A DNA stretch of 11,421 bases from Candidatus Muproteobacteria bacterium. Its GTDB lineage: Bacteria; Pseudomonadota; Gammaproteobacteria; Acidiferrobacterales; Sulfurifustaceae. The translations under genes and the position numbers were made by a program. This document shows positions 5,885 to 11,421 of this stretch, in pieces (the first letter of the stretch is position 1; every line of letters starts with the position of its first letter). A model generated the notes under the pieces. It did no database searches and was not told the origin of the DNA. It was given only the letters and a program-made list of their open reading frames with translations. Location of the stretch: the NCBI GenBank assembly GCA_023266455.1, contig JAHFQD010000026.1, positions 1-11,421 on the forward strand. Direction: 5' to 3'.

Positions 5885-8098
5885 CTACGAACGCGTCTTG
5901 CGCCGCACCTGGGTCACGTTCGGAATCCGATCTAATAACGCCAACGTACGACTCAGCGATTCGATGTTCGAAATCGCGATCGTGAACGTCATGCGCGCGA
6001 CGTTTTGTTTATCAGTAAGCGTGTTGACACCCAGCACGTTGATCTTCTCGTTGGCAAACAACGCGGTGATATCGCGCAACAAGCCGGGGCGATCGTGCGC
6101 CGTGACTTCGACGTCCACTGGATAGGTTTGATCCGCGTCGTCGCCCCACCCCACTTCGATCATGCGATCTTCGTGCTCGTGATGTTGACGCAGCGCATTG
6201 GCGCAATCGCGGCGATGAATCGTGATGCCCTGTCCGCGCGTGATGAACCCCACGATCGGATCGCCGGGTACCGGGTTGCAGCACTTCGCCATGCGCGTGA
6301 GCAGATTGCCCACACCTTGAATCACCACACCGGAAGCAGCTCTGTGCGACGACCACGCGCGCGGCGCCGATTCCACCGGTTTGGTTTCGCGCATCGCCGG
6401 TTCGACTAACTCCTGCACCGCTTGCATGACCTGGCCGGATTTAATGTCGCTACGCCCGATGGCGGCGAGGAAATCGTCGATCTTGTTGAAGTGAAATCGC
6501 TGCGCGAGCTTGTCGTAATTCACGTCGGCGATGCCAAGTCGATCGAACTCTCGCTCTAGCGCCACGCGTCCTTCGGAAACGCTGGTGTCGTAATTCTGCT
6601 GGCGAAACCATTGCGCGACTTTCGAAATCGCCCGCGAGGTATGCAAGTAGCCCAAATGTGGCGACATCCAATCGCGCGACGGTCCACCGTCTTTGATCGT
6701 GATGATCTCGACACGGTCGCCGGTTTTAAGCGTATGAGGCAACGTCACCATCTGCCCGTTTACTTTGGCGCCGCGGCAGCGGTGTCCAATATCGGTATGA
6801 ATGTGGTACGCGAAATCGAGCGGCGTCGCGCCCGCCTGCAAATCGACGATGTTCCCTTTCGGCGTTAAGACATACACGCGTTCGGAAAACACCTCGGACT
6901 TGAACTGATCCACGAACTCGCTCGCCTCGGCCACTTCATCTTTCCATTCGAGCAAGCTGCGCAGCCAAGAAATTTTGTCGTCGAATTTTTTATCGCCGCG
7001 TCCGCCCTCTTTATAACGCCAATGCGCGGCCACGCCGAGTTCGGACTGACGGTGCATTTCATGCGTGCGAATCTGCACTTCGACCGTTTTGCCTTCCGGT
7101 CCGACGACGGCGGTGTGAATCGATTGATAATTATTTTCTTTCGGCGTGGCGATATAGTCGTCGAACTCGCCCGGTACGTATTGCCACGCTGAGTGCACCG
7201 CGCCGAGCGCGGCATAGCAATCACGGATGTCGTTCACCAACACGCGCACCGCGCGCACGTCGTAGATGCGTTCGAAGTCGGTGCCCTTGCGCATCATCTT
7301 GCGCCAAATGCTGTAGATATGTTTCGGCCGCCCGGTAACATCGGCTTTCACGCCGACTTGTTCCAGTGCTTCTTGTAACCATTGCACGAAGCGAATGATG
7401 TAGGCCTCGCGGTCGACGCGTCGTTCCGCGAGCAAGCCGGCGACGCGTTTATACGTCGCGGGTTCGAGATAACGAAACGCCAGATCCTCCAACTCCCATT
7501 TGAGCTGCCAGATACCGAGGCGATTCGCCAGCGGCGCGAAGATATCCATGGTCTCGCGCGCGATGCGACGCTGTTTTTCTTCCGGCAGCGCTGAAAGCGT
7601 ACGCATGTTGTGGAGCCGATCGGCGAGCTTGATAAAGACAACGCGCACGTCTTCTGCCATCGCTAATAACATCTTGCGCAGACTTTCGGCTTGGGTGTGA
7701 TGTCGACGCAGATCGCGTTCGTCGCTGTCGGCGCGAAATTCTTGAATCACCGTCATTTTGGTAACGCCGTCGACCAACGCCGCGATACGCGCGCCGAATT
7801 CGCGCGTGAGTTCGTCGAGATTGATCTTGGTGTCTTCGACCACGTCGTGCAGAATCGCCGCCGCGATCGCGTCGTGATCCAAACCGAGTTCCGCCAGAAT
7901 CTGCGCCACCGCCGCCGCATGCCACACGTAGGGTTCGCCCGATTTCCGTTTTTGTCCCGCGTGCGCGCGTTCGGCATAATGCCAGGCGCGGCGAATCACC
8001 TCGGCTTCGGTCGCAGCGCGACCGGCGACGAGCTGGTCGAGCCAACGCTCGATCTCCGCGGTATCGGTGATCGGATATTTTGTTGTGACCTGTACCAT
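5885..8098 (-). CDS. relA: RelA/SpoT family (p)ppGpp synthetase with intact hydrolase motif
   Basis: The product makes the alarmone (p)ppGpp from ATP and GDP/GTP and may also degrade it. From ATG 8098 it has 737 residues, as usual for RelA; a TTG at 8107 would add three. Domains in order: HD hydrolase (about 25-180), synthetase (about 235-365), TGS (about 405-470, VYVLTPKGNIVDL), a helical and zinc-finger-like region (CCNPVPGDPIVGF to HRRDC, about 606-632) and ACT (about 660-737). The synthetase reads EFDDYIATPKENNYQS with EVQIRT, the acidic EFDD form of gammaproteobacterial RelA. The hydrolase site is also complete: R51, H60, H84-D85, E88-D89, D160 and N164 (LADRLHNM). E. coli RelA has lost those residues, so this enzyme may be bifunctional. 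The alternative name is spoT/rsh, but synthetase and C-terminal sequence follow RelA. A TATAAT box lies 32 bases upstream of the ATG. Confidence 0.95.
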   Translation of the reverse strand: MVQVTTKYPITDTAEIERWLDQLVAGRAATEAEVIRRAWHYAERAHAGQKRKSGEPYVWHAAAVAQILAELGLDHDAIAAAILHDVVEDTKINLDELTREFGARIAALVDGVTKMTVIQEFRADSDERDLRRHHTQAESLRKMLLAMAEDVRVVFIKLADRLHNMRTLSALPEEKQRRIARETMDIFAPLANRLGIWQLKWELEDLAFRYLEPATYKRVAGLLAERRVDREAYIIRFVQWLQEALEQVGVKADVTGRPKHIYSIWRKMMRKGTDFERIYDVRAVRVLVNDIRDCYAALGAVHSAWQYVPGEFDDYIATPKENNYQSIHTAVVGPEGKTVEVQIRTHEMHRQSELGVAAHWRYKEGGRGDKKFDDKISWLRSLLEWKDEVAEASEFVDQFKSEVFSERVYVLTPKGNIVDLQAGATPLDFAYHIHTDIGHRCRGAKVNGQMVTLPHTLKTGDRVEIITIKDGGPSRDWMSPHLGYLHTSRAISKVAQWFRQQNYDTSVSEGRVALEREFDRLGIADVNYDKLAQRFHFNKIDDFLAAIGRSDIKSGQVMQAVQELVEPAMRETKPVESAPRAWSSHRAASGVVIQGVGNLLTRMAKCCNPVPGDPIVGFITRGQGITIHRRDCANALRQHHEHEDRMIEVGWGDDADQTYPVDVEVTAHDRPGLLRDITALFANEKINVLGVNTLTDKQNVARMTFTIAISNIESLSRTLALLDRIPNVTQVRRKTRS

Positions 8099-8130
8099 GC
8101 CGAACAAAACTCGATGAATCAGATAAGAAA

Positions 8131-8158
8131 ATTATACGCCCGGCCTCATGCGCATGAA
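8131..8158 (-). promoter_or_regulatory. Probable promoter of the relA-type gene
   Basis: The minus strand carries a perfect TATAAT at 8136-8131. The best -35 partner at 16-base spacing is TTCATG, which matches TTGACA at only three positions. Transcription would begin near 8124, giving a leader of about 26 bases to ATG 8098. The -10 is convincing; the -35 is weak. Confidence 0.5.
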
Positions 8159-8176
8159 CCCAGACTTTCGCTTCGC

Positions 8177-8182
8177 TATACT
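8177..8182 (+). promoter_or_regulatory. Possible -10 box of the lytic transglycosylase gene
   Basis: TATACT lies nine bases before the ATG at 8192. If used, the transcript would start within a few bases of the start codon and be nearly leaderless. This fits the lack of a Shine-Dalgarno sequence there. No -35 match was found at 17 bases, so this is tentative. Confidence 0.35.
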
Positions 8183-8191
8183 CAAAAACCA

Positions 8192-8767
8192 ATGAAGCCC
8201 CGACTTTTCCGGCAATTTATCGGCGTCTTTTTTTTCTTACTAAGCCCGCTTTCGATCGCCCACGCCGCCGTTGACGTAGATCCGGAACTGCGCACGTTAT
8301 TGAAAAAAGCCGCTGCCGAAACCGATAGCTTTGCCGATCGTTTCGACGCCGAGGTGTGGCTGACGGATATGTCGCGACGACTGCAGAAACGCGTTCCGGA
8401 CGCGCCGTGGCGCATCGAGTTGTTGAAGAACGTTCACTATGAAGCCACACGCGCCGGTTTATCGCCGGAACTGGTGCTGGCGATCATCGATGTAGAAAGC
8501 GCGTTCAACCCATTCGCGATCTCGTCGGCGGGCGCGCAAGGTCTGATGCAAATCATGCCGTTCTGGCTGAAGGAAATCGGACGTCCAGGGGACAGTCTAT
8601 TTCGGGTGCAGACGAATTTACGTTTCGGCTGCACGATCTTGAAATTTTATCTGAAGAAAGAAAACAACAATTTGCACGCGGCGTTGAAACGCTACAACGG
8701 CACGCGCGAAAAAAAATACTCACTCACCGTCGACAAATTGCTCAAAACGCGTTGGTATAAACAGTAA
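8192..8767 (+). CDS. Small exported lytic transglycosylase (SLT domain)
   Basis: The 191-residue product starts with a Sec signal peptide (basic KPRLFRQF, a hydrophobic core GVFFFLLSPL, cleavage probably after AHA at 23-25). Residues 85-190 form a Slt70-type lysozyme-fold domain. The family motifs are visible: ELVLAIIDVESAFNP with catalytic Glu at 102, AGAQGLMQIMP at 113-123, and the AALKRYNG block at 163-170. Such enzymes cleave the MurNAc-GlcNAc bond of peptidoglycan and form 1,6-anhydromuramyl ends. No lipobox cysteine follows the signal, so it is probably soluble in the periplasm. The about 60 residues between signal and catalytic domain are helical and unassigned. The gene is divergent from relA and ends one base before the stop of the convergent acylphosphatase gene. 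The family is certain; the exact cell-wall role is not. Confidence 0.91.
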   Translation: MKPRLFRQFIGVFFFLLSPLSIAHAAVDVDPELRTLLKKAAAETDSFADRFDAEVWLTDMSRRLQKRVPDAPWRIELLKNVHYEATRAGLSPELVLAIIDVESAFNPFAISSAGAQGLMQIMPFWLKEIGRPGDSLFRVQTNLRFGCTILKFYLKKENNNLHAALKRYNGTREKKYSLTVDKLLKTRWYKQ

Positions 8768-8768
8768 C

Positions 8769-9041
8769 TCAACGCGATACGTCGAAGCCGTTGAAATCGA
8801 GCCACGGCATGCTTTCGAACGCGACGCCGTCAACACGCGCACCGCGCGGACCTTTAAACAACCAATCCTGCAATTTTTCGATTTGCACCTCTTCGCCGCA
8901 AGCGACGAGTTCCACGCGGCCGTCGGGGAGATTACGCACCCACCCCGTTAACTCGAAACTGCGAGCTGCTTCGCGCGCGCTCACGCGGTAATTGACGCCC
9001 TGCACCCGACCCGAAACCAAATAATGCCGACAAATTTTCAT
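8769..9041 (-). CDS. acyP: Acylphosphatase
   Basis: This 90-residue protein is a complete acylphosphatase, a small cytosolic enzyme that hydrolyses carboxyl-phosphate bonds in compounds such as acetyl or carbamoyl phosphate. Both family signatures are present: GRVQGVNYR, with the phosphate-binding arginine at residue 19, and GWVRNLPDGRVE, with the catalytic asparagine at residue 37. Length is standard. The start ATG shares four bases (ATGA) with the stop of the upstream thioredoxin-fold gene, so translation is probably coupled. The stop codon is one base from the convergent transglycosylase stop. Confidence 0.95.
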   Translation of the reverse strand: MKICRHYLVSGRVQGVNYRVSAREAARSFELTGWVRNLPDGRVELVACGEEVQIEKLQDWLFKGPRGARVDGVAFESMPWLDFNGFDVSR

Positions 9042-9529
9042 AACGACGGCGTCTCCTTCGCCTTGAGTTGTTTCAGTCGCCGCTCTAAGGCCATGGCATC
9101 AAGCGATCCGACATGTTTGAAACGCAATTCGCCCTTGGGCGAAAACAATAAGTACGTCGGCGTGCCGGAAAACGCGCCCCCGCCAAAGTGTGCGACATCG
9201 CGCGGCGCCGCGATCAAATTTGGAAAATTCAACCCTTGTTCGTCGATAAATCGGCGCACGCGTTCGCGTTCAGCGACGGTATCGATCACCACCCCGACCA
9301 CATCCGCGTCTTTTCCCTTATGCTCGTCGTGAAAAAAAGCCAACGTCGGAATCTCGCGCTGGCAAATAGCGCAATCGGCCGACCATATCGCTACCACCAT
9401 CCATCGTCCTTGGCCGATGAATTCGTCGGCACGATGATCCACACCTTGCGCGTCGGGCAAGATGACGTTCGGCGCCGCACACAGGAACCCGGACCACAAA
9501 CAGCACATCCAAATAAAGATTCGCTTCAT
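9038..9529 (-). CDS. Exported TlpA/thioredoxin-like protein
   Basis: The product has 163 residues: a Sec signal peptide (KRIFIWMCCLWSGFLCAA, cleavage probably after CAA at 17-19) and one thioredoxin-fold domain. The active site reads WSADCAICQ, with the redox pair C53 and C56 in place of the commoner WCPPC, and the cis-proline loop is GTPTY at 122-126. Membership of the TlpA/ResA/AhpC-TSA-like group is clear from the order of signal, CxxC, VVGVVID strand and GTP loop. Such proteins reduce or shuffle disulfides in the periplasm, often serving cytochrome c assembly. The signal peptide contains cysteines but no good lipobox, so a lipoprotein is possible but not favoured. A longer open frame runs upstream to 10261, but it is antisense to the lyase gene. 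The ATG at 9529 with its signal peptide is the believable start. It shares an operon with acyP. Confidence 0.9.
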   Translation of the reverse strand: MKRIFIWMCCLWSGFLCAAPNVILPDAQGVDHRADEFIGQGRWMVVAIWSADCAICQREIPTLAFFHDEHKGKDADVVGVVIDTVAERERVRRFIDEQGLNFPNLIAAPRDVAHFGGGAFSGTPTYLLFSPKGELRFKHVGSLDAMALERRLKQLKAKETPSL

Positions 9530-9622
9530 CGCTTCGTCTTGTAAATAGTGATGCGTGTATAACGCGTATATCTTATCCTTAGCATCGCGCTTTTGACGCA
9601 TGTTCGCCCGCAGGAGCCTACG
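9530..9622. other. Divergent intergenic region between the thioredoxin-fold and lyase genes
   Basis: This 93-base, locally AT-rich spacer must hold promoters in both directions. It contains several TATA-like hexamers between 9556 and 9577 (TATAAC, TATATC and TTATCC on the plus strand, and TATACG and TATACA on the minus strand). None is paired with a convincing -35 box, so I do not assign a specific promoter. Confidence 0.3.
9611..9616 (+). promoter_or_regulatory. Ribosome binding site deciding the lyase start
   Basis: CAGGAG lies six bases before GTG 9623, an ideal spacing. It is the strongest Shine-Dalgarno sequence near this gene and favours the GTG over the upstream in-frame TTG at 9593, which has none. 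Confidence 0.75.
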
Positions 9623-11023
9623 GTGACACAAAAATTTCGTACGGAAAAGGACAGCCTCGGAACCTATTCGGTGCCGGAGAACGCCTGGTACGGAATTCAA
9701 ACAGCGCGCGCGGTCGACAACTTCCCCATCTCCGGACGCCGAGCCGACGCTGATTTCATCGTCGCGCATACCCGCATCAAGCGCGCCGCGGCCGTGGTCA
9801 ATCGCGACGCCGGTTGGCTTGACGCGAAGGTCACCGGCGCCATCGTCGACGCTTGCGACCGTCTTATCGCCGGCGAGCACCACGATCAATTCGTGATCGA
9901 TCGGTTCCAAGCCGGCGCCGGAACCTCGCACAACATGAACACCAACGAGGTTCTCGCCAACCTGGCCAACGTCGCGCTCGGCGGCAAACGCGGCGAGTAC
10001 AAACCAGTGCACCCGAACGATCACGTCAACATGGGGCAAAGCACCAACGACACGATTCCCACCGCCATCCGACTCGCGGCGTTGGCGAAACTGCCGCGAT
10101 TGTTGGACGCGTTGCACGTCATGGCGAGCGAATTCGAGACGCTCGGCGAACGCGAGGCACGCACGGTTAAGAGCGGACGCACGCACTTGCAAGACGCGGT
10201 GCCAACGACGCTCGGCCGCGAATTTCTCGCTTATGCCTGGATCTTGCGGCGCTGCGCGCAAAGTCTACGCGCCACGCAACCGTTGTTATGCGAAATCGGC
10301 CTCGGCGGCTCCGCCGTCGGCACCGGATTAAATACCGCGCCTGGTTATACCGAACGCGCGGCCACCCTACTCGCCGCCCTCACCGGCGAACCGATTCGAG
10401 CCGCCGGCGACATGGCCGCGCAGATGCAATCCATGCACGACCTGCAGCAATTATCGAACGCGATACGTGCGACCGCGCTCGAGCTCACGCGCATCGCTAA
10501 CGATCTGCGTTTGCTCGCCTCCGGTCCACGCACTGGGTTGGCGGAAATCGAGTTACCGCCGGTGCAACCGGGCTCCAGCATCATGCCCGGCAAGGTCAAT
10601 CCAGTGATGTGCGAGATGCTGAACCAGGTGTGCCATCAAGTGCTAGGGCAAGACCACGCGATCGCGATGATGACGCAAGCGGGCCAACTCGAGTTGAACG
10701 TCATGATGCCGGCGCTGGGTAGCGCGCTGTTCGACGCGATGGATTGGCTCACCAACGCCATCAACGCCGTGGCGAAGCGCGCGCTCAAGGAACTGCGCGT
10801 GGATCGCGATCGCTGTCGCGATTACGCGCATGCGAGCGTGGGACTGGCCACCCTGCTCAATTTGTCCATCGGTTACGCCGCCGCCGCCGAAGTCGCGAAA
10901 GAATCGATACGCACCGGGCGACCGGTACGTGAACTGGTGGCCGAAAAAGGCTTGTTGCAGGCCGACGAATTTGACCGCTTGGTCGAGCGTGCCGCGATTG
11001 ACGGCAACATTCCGCGCCGCTGA
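9623..11023 (+). CDS. aspA: Aspartate ammonia-lyase (aspartase/fumarase superfamily)
   Basis: The 466-residue enzyme belongs to the class II fumarase/aspartase superfamily. Members catalyse reversible elimination giving fumarate, from aspartate (releasing ammonia) or from malate (releasing water). Signature blocks are AGAGTSHNMNTNEVLAN (97-113), NMGQSTNDTIPT (136-147), GRTHLQDAVP (185-194) and the mobile loop PGSSIMPGKVNPV (316-328), with catalytic Ser 318, Lys 324 and Asn 326. The forms GAGTS, QSTND and QAGQLELNV favour aspartase over FumC, which reads GSGTQ, QSSND and ASGNFELNV. PGKVNP and His 188 are shared with fumarase, so a fumarase cannot be excluded. The start is GTG 9623 with CAGGAG six bases upstream; TTG 9593 would add ten residues. 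It is cytosolic and a homotetramer in known members. The gene is divergent from the thioredoxin-acyP unit and is followed by a small hairpin. Confidence 0.82.
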   Translation: MTQKFRTEKDSLGTYSVPENAWYGIQTARAVDNFPISGRRADADFIVAHTRIKRAAAVVNRDAGWLDAKVTGAIVDACDRLIAGEHHDQFVIDRFQAGAGTSHNMNTNEVLANLANVALGGKRGEYKPVHPNDHVNMGQSTNDTIPTAIRLAALAKLPRLLDALHVMASEFETLGEREARTVKSGRTHLQDAVPTTLGREFLAYAWILRRCAQSLRATQPLLCEIGLGGSAVGTGLNTAPGYTERAATLLAALTGEPIRAAGDMAAQMQSMHDLQQLSNAIRATALELTRIANDLRLLASGPRTGLAEIELPPVQPGSSIMPGKVNPVMCEMLNQVCHQVLGQDHAIAMMTQAGQLELNVMMPALGSALFDAMDWLTNAINAVAKRALKELRVDRDRCRDYAHASVGLATLLNLSIGYAAAAEVAKESIRTGRPVRELVAEKGLLQADEFDRLVERAAIDGNIPRR

Positions 11024-11040
11024 CGACAACGCATTGTCGT
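11023..11040. repeat. Inverted repeat at the end of the lyase gene
   Basis: ACGACAA, loop CGCA and TTGTCGT form a perfect 7-base-pair stem that begins at the last base of the stop codon, with G-T wobble pairs possible beyond it. There is no T-run after it, so a classical intrinsic terminator is unlikely. It could protect the 3' end of the transcript or simply be chance. Confidence 0.45.
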
Positions 11041-11095
11041 TGACGCTGTCGACCCGATAAGTGAATATCTCGCACCCTGACCAAACGGACCGGTC

Positions 11096-11421
11096 GTGAA
11101 GCAACCCAAAAAAATCGCGCTGTCGATCCTCAAGCTCACCGTTACCGCTATCGCCATCTATTGGCTGGTGGCGCGCGTCGACGTCAAGGAAGTCATCACG
11201 ACCTTGTCCGAACTTAGCGCTTGGGTCATCGTCGCTGGCATTTTTCTACACACCGTTGCATCGGTGGTCGGCGCCACGCGTTGGTGGATGTTGTTTCGAC
11301 ATACGACAAACAACATACCGTTCTCGCTGGCCTTACCGAGCTATTACCTCGGTCTATTTTTCAACAACGTTTCGCCCTCTAGCGTCGGCGGCGACGTCGT
11401 GCGCACGCTCCATCTCGGTTT
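11096..11421 (+). CDS. LPG-synthase-TM/flippase-like membrane protein, N-terminal part
   Basis: The frame opens at GTG 11096 and runs out of the window after 108 codons. A TGA at 11078 in the same frame leaves this GTG as the only likely start; the ribosome binding site is poor. Two membrane segments are visible, at about residues 7-25 and 42-60, with a WVIVAGIFLH stretch in the second. The third hydrophobic region ends in FFNNVSPSSVGGDVVR (88-103), the signature of the lysylphosphatidylglycerol synthase transmembrane family (formerly UPF0104). Related proteins include the membrane half of MprF and putative lipid or glycolipid flippases. The typical length is about 300-340 residues, so roughly one third is seen. 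It is a plasma-membrane protein; the transported lipid is unknown. It follows the lyase gene after 72 bases and could share its transcript. Confidence 0.84.
   Translation, partial: MKQPKKIALSILKLTVTAIAIYWLVARVDVKEVITTLSELSAWVIVAGIFLHTVASVVGATRWWMLFRHTTNNIPFSLALPSYYLGLFFNNVSPSSVGGDVVRTLHLG

Noticed and set aside
7449..8192. 247-codon minus-strand open frame over the relA 5' end and promoter
   Set aside because: Out of frame with the well-conserved RelA HD domain; arginine-rich shadow translation.
9556..9577. TATA-rich stretch around ACGCGT as an operator palindrome
   Set aside because: The flanks are not inverted repeats about the centre when checked base by base.
9530..10261. Long minus-strand open frame (244 codons) continuous with the thioredoxin-fold gene, suggesting an N-terminal extension
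   Set aside because: It lies antisense to the conserved lyase gene, has no domain features, and the true gene starts at ATG 9529 with a signal peptide.

Overview
The window looks like ordinary chromosome from a sulfur-oxidising proteobacterium, most likely a gammaproteobacterium. The reasons are the 3' end of a soxB gene, a RelA-lineage (p)ppGpp enzyme whose sequence follows gammaproteobacterial RelA closely, a DUF3391/HD-GYP protein, and a GC-rich coding style (about 58-60% by hand count of sample lines). The host species cannot be named from the sequence. I saw no tRNA, rRNA, CRISPR array or transposase gene.

Layout. (1) Bases 1-3052, plus strand: the end of soxB (periplasmic thiosulfohydrolase of the Sox system), then an exported DUF1800 protein and a Tat-signal DUF1501 protein, closely spaced and probably one transcript. 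(2) Bases 3060-3880: an AT-rich island (about 45% GC) with one unrecognised minus-strand gene and an AT-rich spacer. This is the most foreign-looking part. (3) Bases 3881-5879, plus strand: an HD-GYP c-di-GMP phosphodiesterase, then a short protein fusing a cysteine-poor carboxymuconolactone decarboxylase (CMD/AhpD-like) domain to a Rieske [2Fe-2S] domain. (4) Bases 5885-8098, minus strand: a full-length RelA/SpoT homologue. Its synthetase motif is RelA-like (EFDD), but the hydrolase HD site is intact. (5) Bases 8192-8767, plus strand: a small exported lytic transglycosylase, divergent from relA. (6) Bases 8769-9529, minus strand: a two-gene unit of a periplasmic thioredoxin-fold protein and acylphosphatase, joined by an ATGA overlap. 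(7) Bases 9623-11023, plus strand: an aspartase/fumarase-family lyase with a strong ribosome binding site in front of a GTG start. (8) Base 11096 to the window end: the start of a lysylphosphatidylglycerol-synthase/flippase-type membrane protein.

Most genes are housekeeping or signalling: thiosulfate oxidation, c-di-GMP turnover, the stringent response, cell-wall cleavage, periplasmic redox and nitrogen/C4-acid metabolism. The packing is tight. Three convergent pairs are separated by only 7, 5 and 1 bases, with no room for an intrinsic terminator between stop codons.

I see no multi-gene system that is clearly new. The observations most worth a second look are the CMD-Rieske fusion lacking the CMD cysteines, the RelA-type enzyme with an apparently functional hydrolase site, the DUF1800/DUF1501 pair directly behind soxB, and the AT-rich orphan gene.
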